12,498 nucleotides of DNA from Paraktedonobacter sp036384215 (GCA_036384215.1 DASVMX010000573.1:1-12498); one strand, 5' to 3'; counted from the stretch's first letter, positions 1 through 6,211 are shown. The notes: generated by a model not told the origin, from the letters alone. Translations and numbers: made by a program.

Positions 1-1
1 A

Positions 2-457
2 TCGGCGCCAACACAGTCAGCGGGGGCGCCCGAGGTGACGCCGACGCAGAACACAGGCAACGGTCTGGTGCCAGGCGGACCCGTTTCAGAGCCGACGCAG
101 AACACGGGCAACGGTCTGGTGCCGGGTGGACCCGTTTCAGAGCCGACGCAGAACACGGGCAACGGTCTGGTGCCAGGCGGACCCGTTTCAGAGCCGACGC
201 AGTCAGCAGGATCGCCCGAGGTGACGCCGACGCAGAACACGGGTACGGGGTTGGTGCCAGGTGGGCCGGTATCGGCTCCGACGCAGAACACGGGCAACGG
301 TCTGGTGCCAGGTGGGCCGGTATCGGCTCCGACGCAGTCGACAGATGTGCCCGCGCCCGTGCCAACGCAGGCAACGAACACGAACCAGGGATTGGATCTG
401 TCAGACCTTCCGCAGTTGCCTGGCACCTCGGAAGTGCCGGGCTTTCCGCTCCCATAG
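2..457 (+). CDS. 3' end of a Pro/Thr/Gly repeat protein (5' part outside window)
   Basis: The reading frame is open from the left edge of the window, so this is the C-terminal part of a larger protein whose start is not visible; a GTG at 35 lies inside the repeat and is unlikely to be the true start. About 151 residues can be read. They consist of five copies of a 17-residue unit (PTQNTGNGLVPGGPVSE and close variants), interrupted by 11-residue spacers of the type PTQSAGxPEVT. A unique tail of about 30 residues begins PTQATN and contains LDLSDLPQLPG. The part seen has no Cys, no charged clusters and no membrane segment, so it looks like an extended, disordered low-complexity region. Such tails are common on surface-exposed or secreted proteins, but the domain that would define the function is missing. 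A strong terminator follows 39 bp after the stop. The family is unknown. Confidence 0.75.
   Translation, partial: SAPTQSAGAPEVTPTQNTGNGLVPGGPVSEPTQNTGNGLVPGGPVSEPTQNTGNGLVPGGPVSEPTQSAGSPEVTPTQNTGTGLVPGGPVSAPTQNTGNGLVPGGPVSAPTQSTDVPAPVPTQATNTNQGLDLSDLPQLPGTSEVPGFPLP
8..361 (+). repeat. Compound in-frame tandem repeat, 51-bp and 33-bp units
   Basis: The 51-bp units lie at 41-91, 92-142, 143-193, 227-277 and 278-328. The 33-bp spacer units lie at 8-40, 194-226 and, more diverged, 329-361. The first three 51-bp copies differ at only a few positions at the DNA level, for example ccaggcgga versus ccgggtgga, which implies recent expansion or gene conversion. All units are multiples of three, so a gain or loss of copies keeps the frame. 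The order 33 + 3x51 + 33 + 2x51 suggests that a larger 33+51n block was itself duplicated. Confidence 0.9.
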
Positions 458-495
458 GAGGTTTTAAACCTTTCCAACTGGAAGAGGAAAAGCAG

Positions 496-540
496 ATCGG
501 ACAGGAGAAGCATATTTGTGCTCCTCCTGTCCGATTTTTT
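496..540 (+). terminator. Rho-independent terminator of the repeat-protein gene
   Basis: A perfect 12-bp stem pairs 496-507 with 524-535. An additional AGCA/TGCT inner stem (509-512 with 519-522) leaves a 6-nt loop. The stem is followed directly by a T tract and a further TTTT. It lies 39 bp after the stop codon at 455-457 and in front of the convergent EamA gene, so it may also limit read-through from the other side, although the T tract is good only for plus-strand transcription. Confidence 0.9.
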
Positions 541-599
541 GTTTTATTGCTCTTGTGGTTATCAGTAATCTGTTGTTTCGCGGGCGCTAAGAGAGGGCA

Positions 600-1538
600 T
601 TAGAGCAAGACGCCAAGAATCCCGACCAGAGTTATGGCCACTCCAATGAGCGTCAGCAGCGAGGGAACTTCGCCCAGGAGAAAGATGCCCAGCAGAATGC
701 CCCCGGTCACCTCTTGAGTTGCGATAAGGTTGGCATAGGTGGCGTGGATCTTGCGCACCGCAGCGTTGTAGAGGGTGTGTCCGAGGCCGAGAGGAAAGAT
801 GCCCAGAGCGCCAAGCGCGGCCAGCGCGGTCAACGGATAGGAATGGCGGAAGGCGAGAAAGAGCACCGGAAGCAACAGCCAGAGTGCCGCGAGGGCGTAA
901 ACATTGAGTGTATAGCGAAAAAGTGGATGGTGTGTGCGTTCGCGCCGTCCGGCCACCGAATAGATCGCCAGGCAGATGCCAGAGAGCACAGCCAGGCCAT
1001 CGCCCAGCACCATACATTGTCCAGTGCCACTCAGGTTACAACTGGTATAGTGTGGTTGAAAACCGGCCATAATCGCCACACCGATCACTGCTACACTGAT
1101 GCCCAGGTATTTGCGCCAGGGCAGCGCTTCTTTCAGGAAAAGCGTGGAGAGAATCGTCACGAAGATTGGCGACGTGTAGACCAGAGACAGTCCGTGGGCA
1201 ATGGTGGTAAAGCTTAGCGCCGCGATATAGAAAATGAAGTGCAGGGCTGTCACCAGGCCGTAGAAGAGGAAACGCGGCAACTCCTGGCGCGTAATGCGCA
1301 GGGGCGTGCGAGTCAGCAGTCCCAGCAGTCCCACCAGAGCCGCCGCAATAACCAGGCGCCAGAAAGCGATCTCAATGGGACTAAACGGAGCGGCCCAACG
1401 CACGAAGACCGCGCTTGTTGAAAAGAAAGCCACTGCCACGCAGACAGAGAGCAAGCCCTGCCAGGAAGATTGTGTTGTGCGTTCTGCTTCTGGAACTGGC
1501 AGGGCTGAAGTAGCAAGACCTGCCCGTCTGTTTTTCAT
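600..1538 (-). CDS. EamA/DMT-family transporter
   Basis: The gene encodes a 312-residue multi-spanning membrane protein of the drug/metabolite transporter superfamily. Two tandem EamA repeats are visible, at about residues 27-158 and 179-312, each with roughly five hydrophobic helices. Family hallmarks are the helix starting SxSAVFVRWAA, the stretch PFSPIEIAFWRL in repeat 1, SPIFVTILSTLFLKE at the end of the third and fourth helices, and LIATQEVTGGILLGIFLLGE in the matching place of repeat 2. Members export or import small metabolites such as amino acids; the substrate cannot be read from sequence. I chose the ATG at 1538: the longer TTG frame from 1640 would add 34 polar residues that overlap the promoter. 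A loop near residues 162-175 carries two Cys (C167, C175), which is slightly unusual. The gene has its own probable promoter and appears monocistronic. Confidence 0.85.
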   Translation of the reverse strand: MKNRRAGLATSALPVPEAERTTQSSWQGLLSVCVAVAFFSTSAVFVRWAAPFSPIEIAFWRLVIAAALVGLLGLLTRTPLRITRQELPRFLFYGLVTALHFIFYIAALSFTTIAHGLSLVYTSPIFVTILSTLFLKEALPWRKYLGISVAVIGVAIMAGFQPHYTSCNLSGTGQCMVLGDGLAVLSGICLAIYSVAGRRERTHHPLFRYTLNVYALAALWLLLPVLFLAFRHSYPLTALAALGALGIFPLGLGHTLYNAAVRKIHATYANLIATQEVTGGILLGIFLLGEVPSLLTLIGVAITLVGILGVLL

Positions 1539-1590
1539 ATAGCCGATACCTTGAGAGAAAATAGCATCCCCGGCGTTCTGGCGCAGCTGC

Positions 1591-1640
1591 GGGGAAGCGT
1601 TCCCCTTTATTGTACAACAATTTGGGGAAAGAGAAGTCAA
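1591..1640 (-). promoter_or_regulatory. Probable promoter of the EamA gene with a start-site hairpin
   Basis: Read on the minus strand, a TTGACT box (1635-1640) is followed after a long 20-nt spacer by a TACAAT box (1609-1614). The expected start site near 1602 falls inside a short perfect inverted repeat, GGGGAA-GCG-TTCCCC on the plus strand (1591-1605). This would form a hairpin at the very 5' end of the mRNA or serve as an operator. The leader to the ATG is about 64 nt. The boxes are good matches, but the spacer is longer than the 17 nt optimum. Confidence 0.45.
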
Positions 1641-1642
1641 AG

Positions 1643-1755
1643 GAAATGAGGTGCTGACCAGCGCGTGAGTATCCTGATGGCCAGCGCCTCATTTCAGGCA
1701 TTTTGATGGGCATGCAAACTTTCCGCGTGGAAAGAAAACGCAATAAGAGCCTGAA
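1643..1755. repeat. Inverted repeats in the gap between the HEAT-like and EamA genes
   Basis: A 14-bp inverted repeat pairs GAAATGAGGTGCTG (1643-1656) with CAGCGCCTCATTTC (1682-1695), with a single mismatch that can be a G-U pair and three more inner pairs. A second, smaller hairpin CTTTCC-gcgt-GGAAAG (1719-1734) is enclosed by TTCAGGC (1693-1699) and GCCTGAA (1749-1755). For minus-strand transcription coming from the HEAT-like gene, the larger stem is followed by a pyrimidine-rich stretch, so it may act as that gene's terminator. The T tract is imperfect. Confidence 0.5.
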
Positions 1756-1763
1756 GGAATATT

Positions 1764-2201
1764 TTAACTGAGCGCGTAAAGATGCACGCGTCGATTTTTC
1801 TCTATCGTTTCCGCAGTAACGCCCATGCCAGCCAGAGCCAGCGAGGCAGCCAGGCGGACCGCCCGCGGCAGGCGTTTATTGGCAGCCATGTGTTGCAGCG
1901 GGGGAATAGTCGCGGGAGCATTGAGTACGGTTAAGAGCCAGATAATGGACTGGCGTTCCGCGTCGTCGTCGCGGTGAAGCGAACGCACAAGCTGGGTAGC
2001 AAATTGAGTCCCAAAGGTTGCTAGACCCTGGAGCAAATCCTCTCGCATGTCGCTGGTAGTCACGCTGCTATCAGCGCACTGTAGCAGCAGTTCATTGAGT
2101 TTCTGGCGTATCTGTTTGCGAGTAGTGAGCTCCACAACGTTCCAGCTCTGCTCATGAGCAGTGGTGGCCGGCTGGAACTGCCTGGCGCGTCCTTTTTCCA
2201 T
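1764..2201 (-). CDS. Small HEAT-repeat-like protein
   Basis: The predicted protein has 145 residues. It is mostly helical, with an N-terminal helix rich in Arg/Lys/Leu (TTRKQIRQKLNELLLQ, about residues 27-42) and a C-terminal part resembling one to two HEAT-type helical hairpins. There the stretch from RQSIIWLLTVL through IPPLQHMA to AVRLAASLALAGMG (about 83-127) has the HEAT-like alternation of hydrophobic positions and the Pro between helices. HEAT-like repeats mediate protein contacts; no catalytic residues are visible. The ATG at 2201 was chosen over a GTG at 2258 because a GGAAAGG element lies 10 nt upstream and the extra 19 residues look non-coding. A 6-bp inverted repeat (CGAGGC/GCCTCG, 2218-2237) lies just upstream of that element. 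The stop of the preceding DUF402 gene is 141 bp upstream on the same strand. Function unknown. Confidence 0.65.
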   Translation of the reverse strand: MEKGRARQFQPATTAHEQSWNVVELTTRKQIRQKLNELLLQCADSSVTTSDMREDLLQGLATFGTQFATQLVRSLHRDDDAERQSIIWLLTVLNAPATIPPLQHMAANKRLPRAVRLAASLALAGMGVTAETIEKNRRVHLYALS

Positions 2202-2342
2202 CAAGATATGGCCTTTCCGAGGCGGAATGTGGCCTCGACACAGTGTTAATTGCAACACACGAACTCAAGCGAGTGGAAACTCTGTTGAAGGTCCAACGCG
2301 CTTATCAGAGTGTTTGTCTGACCAGGCTAGAAGATCTTTCTT

Positions 2343-2798
2343 CTATACAAGAAACGGTTCCTGGCGGGCTGCGATCAGTGCCAGCAGTTCTTGCAGACCC
2401 CGAAGCGCACCCCGGCGCTGTTCCTCTGTCAGAGTGTCATCTGCGGCGAATTCATCTTCGTCGAGGATCAGCGGCTGGCCGTCGGGGGAGACCCACACGT
2501 CTAGCAGGAGGTCGACCTGTTCAACGCGTGCCGCGTCAACGTGCGCGGGGGCGGCGATATTGCAGTACCAGCCTTTGCGCTGGCCATCCGCGGTCGCGAT
2601 ATCGAAGATGTTAAACCATCGGTCGCTATAAAAGTATTCAAGAAAGCGATCCCCAGGCTCAAAGGTAGTATAGCCCAGATCTCTCCTGGCCTGCTTCCAG
2701 CATGCTTCCAGGACTATTCCATTCTTTAAACGAGTTGCGACTTCCGCCGGATACCGAATTTTCTCTTCACCCAGAGGATTGAGTTTAATAACAATCAA
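2343..2798 (-). CDS. DUF402 family protein (FomD/Ntdp-like barrel)
   Basis: The predicted protein has 151 residues and shows the DUF402 pattern. After an N-terminal segment come YFYSDRWFNIFDI (about 55-67), KGWYCNIAAP (75-84), VDLLLDVWVSPDG (95-107) and the acidic ILDEDEF (111-117), followed by a C-terminal helix. Characterised relatives are the Staphylococcus nucleoside tri-/diphosphatase Ntdp and FomD of fosfomycin biosynthesis; both use the Lys and the cluster of Asp/Glu to bind metal and cleave phosphoanhydride bonds. These residues are present here, so a nucleotide or CMP-conjugate hydrolase is plausible, but the substrate is unknown. The only usable start is TTG at 2796-2798, because the preceding in-frame codon is a stop; GGAAGG lies 10 nt upstream. 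The gene starts 98 bp after the isomerase stop on the same strand. Confidence 0.75.
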   Translation of the reverse strand: MIVIKLNPLGEEKIRYPAEVATRLKNGIVLEACWKQARRDLGYTTFEPGDRFLEYFYSDRWFNIFDIATADGQRKGWYCNIAAPAHVDAARVEQVDLLLDVWVSPDGQPLILDEDEFAADDTLTEEQRRGALRGLQELLALIAARQEPFLV

Positions 2799-2896
2799 TT
2801 AACGCCATCCTTCCAAAGACAACCAGAGGATAGTGTATCCCATCTTCTTCCCAGATGCAAATGGAGCTATGCTGCTTGCCCACACCGCTCTATTCA

Positions 2897-3712
2897 CTAC
2901 GCGAGCAGGACGCGGAGGTGTTCCAGACTGCTCTGGAGCTTCATGCTGTCTCTCGAATAATCGGGGCTGACCACTGATGCCTCCAGGCTCAGGTTGCCAT
3001 CGAATTGGTGTTGCTTCAAGCGGGCGAAGATATGCCCAAAATCGAGATTGCCTTCGCCGGGATGCAGGTAGCGCCGGTAGCCGTCGGCAGTATATTGCTG
3101 GCCATCGTAATCTTTCAGGTGGATATGGCGGACCAGGTTGGAGGACCAGAGCCATGAGGCGTCCAGCGCCTGCTCGATCTGTCCATGGATTGCCAGGAAC
3201 TCGGTATCCAGAGCGACTTTACTACGGCTGTCGCGCTCAATAACCCGTTGCATGACTTCCAGCGGCGTGCTTTTTATACAGGGGATCGTCTCTACTGCTA
3301 GCTCCATCTGGTATTCCTCGGCGATGTCGATGCACTCATTGAGGATAGCCAGATTGTTTTCAATGTGTTCATCGGAGTCGGGAGCGCCCCAGAGGTGGAA
3401 GACTGCCACCCGTGCGCCGACAAGCTGTCCCAGGCGGCAACTGCCCGCCAGCCATGAGCGACCTTTTGCCCGTTCATCCGGGTCTGAACTCAAAAGAGCC
3501 GGGGCGGCATTTTTTTCAACGTGCAAAGCAGGGAAGCAGAGGCTGGTGGCCAGGAGATCGGCGGCAATCTCTTCAATGCGCGGCGTCCACTCCGGGTAAT
3601 ACATAATTTCAATACCATCGATGGGAAGTGGGAGCGCGTAGCGGGCAATGTCGAGGTGGTCAATCAGGACGGGGTAGCGTCCGAATGCGCCAGATGAGCA
3701 GAGCAGTTGCAT
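2897..3712 (-). CDS. Sugar phosphate isomerase/epimerase family protein (xylose isomerase-like TIM barrel)
   Basis: The predicted protein has 271 residues, the usual length for the AP-endonuclease-2/xylose isomerase-like TIM-barrel superfamily. Metal and active-site candidates appear in the expected strand order: E35 (DGIEIMYYP), H64 (ALHVEK), H106 (VFHLWG), E141 (AVETIP), D169 (ALDTEF), H196/H198 (RHIHLKD) and E244 (LSLEAS). The Glu-Asp-His-Glu set is the typical divalent-metal site of sugar epimerases and isomerases such as the IolE/IolI and tagatose-epimerase types. The substrate cannot be assigned, and a few family members are endonucleases. The ATG at 3712 starts directly in the first barrel strand, and AAGGA lies 11 nt upstream. 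The gene leads a possible minus-strand transcription unit with DUF402 and the HEAT-like gene, and is divergent from serS. Confidence 0.8.
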   Translation of the reverse strand: MQLLCSSGAFGRYPVLIDHLDIARYALPLPIDGIEIMYYPEWTPRIEEIAADLLATSLCFPALHVEKNAAPALLSSDPDERAKGRSWLAGSCRLGQLVGARVAVFHLWGAPDSDEHIENNLAILNECIDIAEEYQMELAVETIPCIKSTPLEVMQRVIERDSRSKVALDTEFLAIHGQIEQALDASWLWSSNLVRHIHLKDYDGQQYTADGYRRYLHPGEGNLDFGHIFARLKQHQFDGNLSLEASVVSPDYSRDSMKLQSSLEHLRVLLA

Positions 3713-3781
3713 GGAATATTCTGTCCTTCATAAAATACTTGCAATGGGTCCAGTGCCTCAATAGAGAGAGGCAGCACTTCT

Positions 3782-3787
3782 ATTATA
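3782..3787 (-). promoter_or_regulatory. Possible -10 box for the isomerase gene
   Basis: On the minus strand this is a perfect TATAAT, five bases or so outside the left end of the 3790-3890 palindrome and about 70 nt upstream of the isomerase ATG. No good -35 is visible: the 17-nt-spaced position falls in the T-rich outer part of the palindrome. On the opposite side of the palindrome, the plus strand has TATAGA at 3893-3898 after the same TTTTGTG edge. Confidence 0.35.
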
Positions 3788-3789
3788 AG

Positions 3790-3890
3790 CACAAAACGAA
3801 CGAAAAAGCAGGATTGCGGGACTGAACCGCGCAAAATCGCCTATTTGCGCGATTCAGTCCCGCAATCCTGCTTTTTTCGTTCGTTTTGTG
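3790..3890. repeat. Long near-perfect palindrome in the isomerase-serS divergent gap
   Basis: The arms 3790-3835 and 3844-3890 are complementary over 45 bp, with one single-base indel (five A against six T) and one C-A mismatch (3827/3852); the loop is the 8 nt ATCGCCTA. The GC-rich core (GCAGGATTGCGGGACTGA) is flanked by an A tract on the left and a T tract on the right, so a transcript of either strand would form a stem followed by U residues, as a bidirectional terminator does. Its place between two divergent genes is unusual for a terminator. It could be a miniature palindromic element, an attenuator or an insulator between divergent promoters. No target-site duplication is evident. Confidence 0.9.
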
Positions 3891-3955
3891 TGTATAGAGG
3901 GTAAGTGGGGGAGAAAAAAGATCTGGAGGACTCTACCTGCCTTGCGCGTAAAAAA

Positions 3956-3987
3956 TTGTAGTCAGAGGCAAGCAGTCGTGATATACT
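3956..3987 (+). promoter_or_regulatory. Candidate serS promoter giving a leaderless mRNA
   Basis: TATACT (3982-3987) ends 6 nt before the serS ATG at 3994, which is the distance normally found between a -10 box and the transcription start. TTGTAG (3956-3961) is a weak -35 candidate with a 20-nt spacer. No Shine-Dalgarno-like sequence lies in front of the ATG. Together these point to transcription starting at the A of the start codon. The call is inferred from spacing only. Confidence 0.45.
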
Positions 3988-3993
3988 TGAAAC

Positions 3994-5262
3994 ATGTTGA
4001 GTCTTGATTTTATTCGCCAGCATCCTGAGGTGGTTAGCGCTGGTTTGAAGCGCCGGCACGATCCCCAGAACATAGAAGAATTGCTGCGTTTGCTTGAGCA
4101 ACGCAGGGGGCTGGCTACGCGCTGCGAAGGGTTGTACGTGGCGTTAAAGCACCTGAACGGGAGCATCCACGGTACCCCTGAACCCAGGCGCGAGGAACTG
4201 AACAGGCAGATCAAAGCGGTGACCAAAGACATCCGCCTGCTTGAATTGCAGATAGGCAATCTTGAGACGCGTATGCAGCCGCTGCTCCAGAGCTTGCCCA
4301 ATGTGCCACACAGCAGTGTGCAGGATGGCGGGGAGCACAATAAAAATCGAGTACTGAGTACATGGGGTGAACCGCTGCGCTTTTATTTTCCACAAAAAAC
4401 GCACTGGGAATTGAGCGAGAGCCTGGGCCTGACCGATTTCGAGGCAGGCGCGAAAGTGGCGGGGAGCCGTTTCGTCGTCTTGAAAGGTTTGGGCGCGCGC
4501 CTGGAGCGCGCGTTAATTTCCTTTATGCTCGACGTTCACACGCGCGAGCACGGTTATACAGAGATCATGCCGCCCTTTTTAGTCAAGCGTTCGCTGATGA
4601 TCGGCGCGGGCCAGTTGCCCAAATTTGAGGATCAGGCTTATCTGTGCTCCGAGGACGAACTGTACCTTAATCCAACCGCCGAGGTGCCGCTGGTGGGCCT
4701 GCATAGTAACTCCATTTTGCCGGTTGGCATCTTGCCGCTGCGCTATACCGCCTGGACCAGCGCCTTTCGCCGTGAAGCCGGCTCAGCCGCGCGCCAGAAT
4801 CGTGGTTTACAGCGCCTGCATCAGTTTAACAAAGTTGAGCTTTTTCAGCTAGTTGAGCCGAGCGACTCGTATGCTGCGCTGGAACAGATGGTCATGCACG
4901 CGGAGGCCATTCTGCGCCAGCTCGAATTACCGTATCGCCTGGTTGAGCTATGTGCCAGCAACCTGCCCTTTTCCTCCGCGAAGACCCTGGATCTGGAAGT
5001 CTGGATGGCCGGACAGCATCGTTATCTTGAAATCTCCTCAATCAGTAACTGCGAAGCTTTCCAGGCGCGGCGCGCAGACATCAAATATCGTCCCGCGCAG
5101 ACCGCGCGAGCTGAATATGTCCACACCCTCAACGCCTCAGGCCTGGCCGTTGGCCGCACCATGGCTGCCATCCTCGAAGCCTATCAACAGGCAGACGGAA
5201 CCATCATCGTGCCCAAAGTACTACGGCCTTTTATGGGCGTGTCTGTACTGAAAAAGGGATAG
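3994..5262 (+). CDS. serS: Seryl-tRNA synthetase (divergent)
   Basis: Class II aminoacyl-tRNA synthetase that charges tRNA-Ser in the cytoplasm. The 422-residue length is normal. The N-terminal helical arm begins MLSLDFIRQHPEVV and runs to about residue 100, ending at the typical LPNVPH. The catalytic domain has TAE (228-230), motif 2 with FRREAGSA (258-265) and HQFNKVE (276-282), the EISS strand (E346) and motif 3 GLAVGRTMAAILEAYQ (383-398), followed by the C-terminal IIVPKVLRPFMG. The class II catalytic residues therefore appear intact. The motif 2 loop reads AARQNRGLQRLHQF, where most bacterial enzymes have AGRDTRGLIRQHQF, and SNLPF (322-326) replaces the usual GDMGF. This may mark a lineage-specific or second SerRS copy. 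The start fits the family N-terminus, but no ribosome-binding site is visible. Confidence 0.93.
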   Translation: MLSLDFIRQHPEVVSAGLKRRHDPQNIEELLRLLEQRRGLATRCEGLYVALKHLNGSIHGTPEPRREELNRQIKAVTKDIRLLELQIGNLETRMQPLLQSLPNVPHSSVQDGGEHNKNRVLSTWGEPLRFYFPQKTHWELSESLGLTDFEAGAKVAGSRFVVLKGLGARLERALISFMLDVHTREHGYTEIMPPFLVKRSLMIGAGQLPKFEDQAYLCSEDELYLNPTAEVPLVGLHSNSILPVGILPLRYTAWTSAFRREAGSAARQNRGLQRLHQFNKVELFQLVEPSDSYAALEQMVMHAEAILRQLELPYRLVELCASNLPFSSAKTLDLEVWMAGQHRYLEISSISNCEAFQARRADIKYRPAQTARAEYVHTLNASGLAVGRTMAAILEAYQQADGTIIVPKVLRPFMGVSVLKKG

Positions 5263-5457
5263 GAGCACATCCGATTCCTTAACAGCGATCAGACGCGTAC
5301 TATCCCGCCGGGTCTGCTCTACTTCAGCAATGGTTACACGACGGTTTATCCGCAACAGATGGCAGCCACGGTTGTCGCGCTCATCGTTCCTGTGATACTC
5401 TATGCCATCGGGCAGCACTACATTGATTGCGGTGTGGCCATCGCCGAGGTAAAATAG
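5263..5457 (+). pseudogene. Remnant of a carbohydrate ABC transporter permease C-terminus (MalG type)
   Basis: Directly after the serS stop, and in the same frame, about 64 codons are open up to a TAG at 5455-5457. The translation carries, in the right order and at the very end of the frame, the C-terminal signature of MalG-type sugar permeases: a TIPPGLLYF block, MAATVVALIVPVIL (the last membrane helix), a GQHYID block and the terminal VAIAEVK, like the usual GxVKG end. No start codon, no earlier permease domain and no neighbouring binding protein or ATPase are present, so this is a decayed fragment. It implies that a sugar ABC transporter gene once lay here and was truncated when serS became its neighbour. 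Chance resemblance is unlikely but not excluded. Confidence 0.6.
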
Positions 5458-5533
5458 TTGCGGGTGGCCGTGCCATCCGCCAGTTGCGCGCCGCGCACGA
5501 CCTGACTGACGCGCATGAGAGAAGGAAAGAGGA

Positions 5534-6166
5534 ATGCCAACACTGTTCCAAGACGGGGATGTGGTTTTATTTCAGGGAGATAGTATTACTGATGCCGGGC
5601 GGCACCGCTTCGACTCGGAACACCTGGGCTCTGGCTACGCCCAGTTTGCCGCAGCCTGGTTTCAGGCACTGTATCCTGAAACGGGTGTGCGTTTCCTGAA
5701 TCGCGGGATCGGGGGAGATCGCGCCAGGGATCTGGTGGCGCGCTGGCAGGAGGACTGCCTTGAACTGCGGCCCACCTGGATCTCCATTTTAATCGGCATT
5801 AATGACACCTGGCGTCGCTACGACAGCGGCGATGCTACATCAGTCTATGCCTATGAGGAAAGCTATCGCCAGCTCCTCGACGGCGCACAGGCCATCCACC
5901 AGGTCCATCTGATTCTCTGCGAGCCTTTCGTGCTGCCAACCCCGGCTGACCGCGAGGGCTGGCGCGAGGATCTCGACCCGAAGATCGCGGTCGTCCGCAA
6001 ACTGGCTCGCGAATATGGCGCGCTATACGTGCCCTTTGACGGTCTCTTCGCCCAGGCCGCCACCCGGCGCGAGTCCGCCTTCTGGGCCGCCGATGGAGTT
6101 CACCCCACCGCTGCGGGCCACGCCCTGATGGCCCAGGCCTGGCTGCGGGCCGTAAAAGCTCTATAA
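5534..6166 (+). CDS. SGNH/GDSL-family hydrolase
   Basis: The 210-residue protein is close to the usual size of a single SGNH domain. All four blocks are present: block I FQGDSITD with the nucleophile S17, block II NRGIGGDR (Gly at 58-61, oxyanion hole), block III LIGINDTW (N90, oxyanion hole) and block V DGVHP with D187 and H190 completing the triad. The N-terminus starts right at the domain and has no signal peptide, so a cytoplasmic esterase or acyl hydrolase is likely. It resembles the rhamnogalacturonan-acetylesterase/lipase-like branch of the family; the substrate is unknown. The start is supported by AAGGA (5522-5526), 7 nt before the ATG. The upstream gap holds the permease remnant, which hints at an older carbohydrate-utilisation context, consistent with a deacetylase. 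A terminator follows. Confidence 0.88.
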   Translation: MPTLFQDGDVVLFQGDSITDAGRHRFDSEHLGSGYAQFAAAWFQALYPETGVRFLNRGIGGDRARDLVARWQEDCLELRPTWISILIGINDTWRRYDSGDATSVYAYEESYRQLLDGAQAIHQVHLILCEPFVLPTPADREGWREDLDPKIAVVRKLAREYGALYVPFDGLFAQAATRRESAFWAADGVHPTAAGHALMAQAWLRAVKAL

Positions 6167-6173
6167 TAGCAAC

Positions 6174-6211
6174 GCCCCCGCTTTTCTATATTATTGAGGG
6201 CCGGGGCTTTT
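6174..6211 (+). terminator. Probable terminator of the SGNH hydrolase gene
   Basis: GCCCC (6174-6178) pairs with GGGGC (6203-6207). After one C-C mismatch, GCTTT (6180-6184) pairs with AGGGC (6197-6201) using G-U pairs. The stem is followed by TTTTCT. It lies 8 bp after the stop codon. The motif GCTTTTCTATA occurs in both halves, which is a by-product of the structure or a small duplication. Confidence 0.5.

Noticed and set aside
8..361. CRISPR-like array
   Set aside because: The repeats are in-frame protein-coding units arranged mostly head to tail without unique spacers, and no cas genes are present.
714..1217. 167-residue plus-strand ORF opposite the EamA gene
   Set aside because: Antisense to a well-supported membrane protein, with an implausible polar composition and no family pattern.
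2799..3155. 118-residue minus-strand ORF overlapping the isomerase 3' end
   Set aside because: It overlaps the isomerase coding frame for most of its length and its Pro/Arg-rich translation matches no family; only its last codons coincide with the DUF402 ribosome-binding region.
3810..3835. T-box-like sequence (GGGACTGAACCGCG) upstream of serS, suggesting a tRNA-Ser-sensing leader
   Set aside because: The match to AGGGTGGNACCGCG is partial, the sequence is simply one arm of the symmetric palindrome, and there is no stem I or specifier loop; the likely serS promoter lies downstream of it.
5221..5418. 65-residue minus-strand ORF after serS
   Set aside because: It overlaps the serS end and is antisense to the permease remnant, which gives a much better family match.
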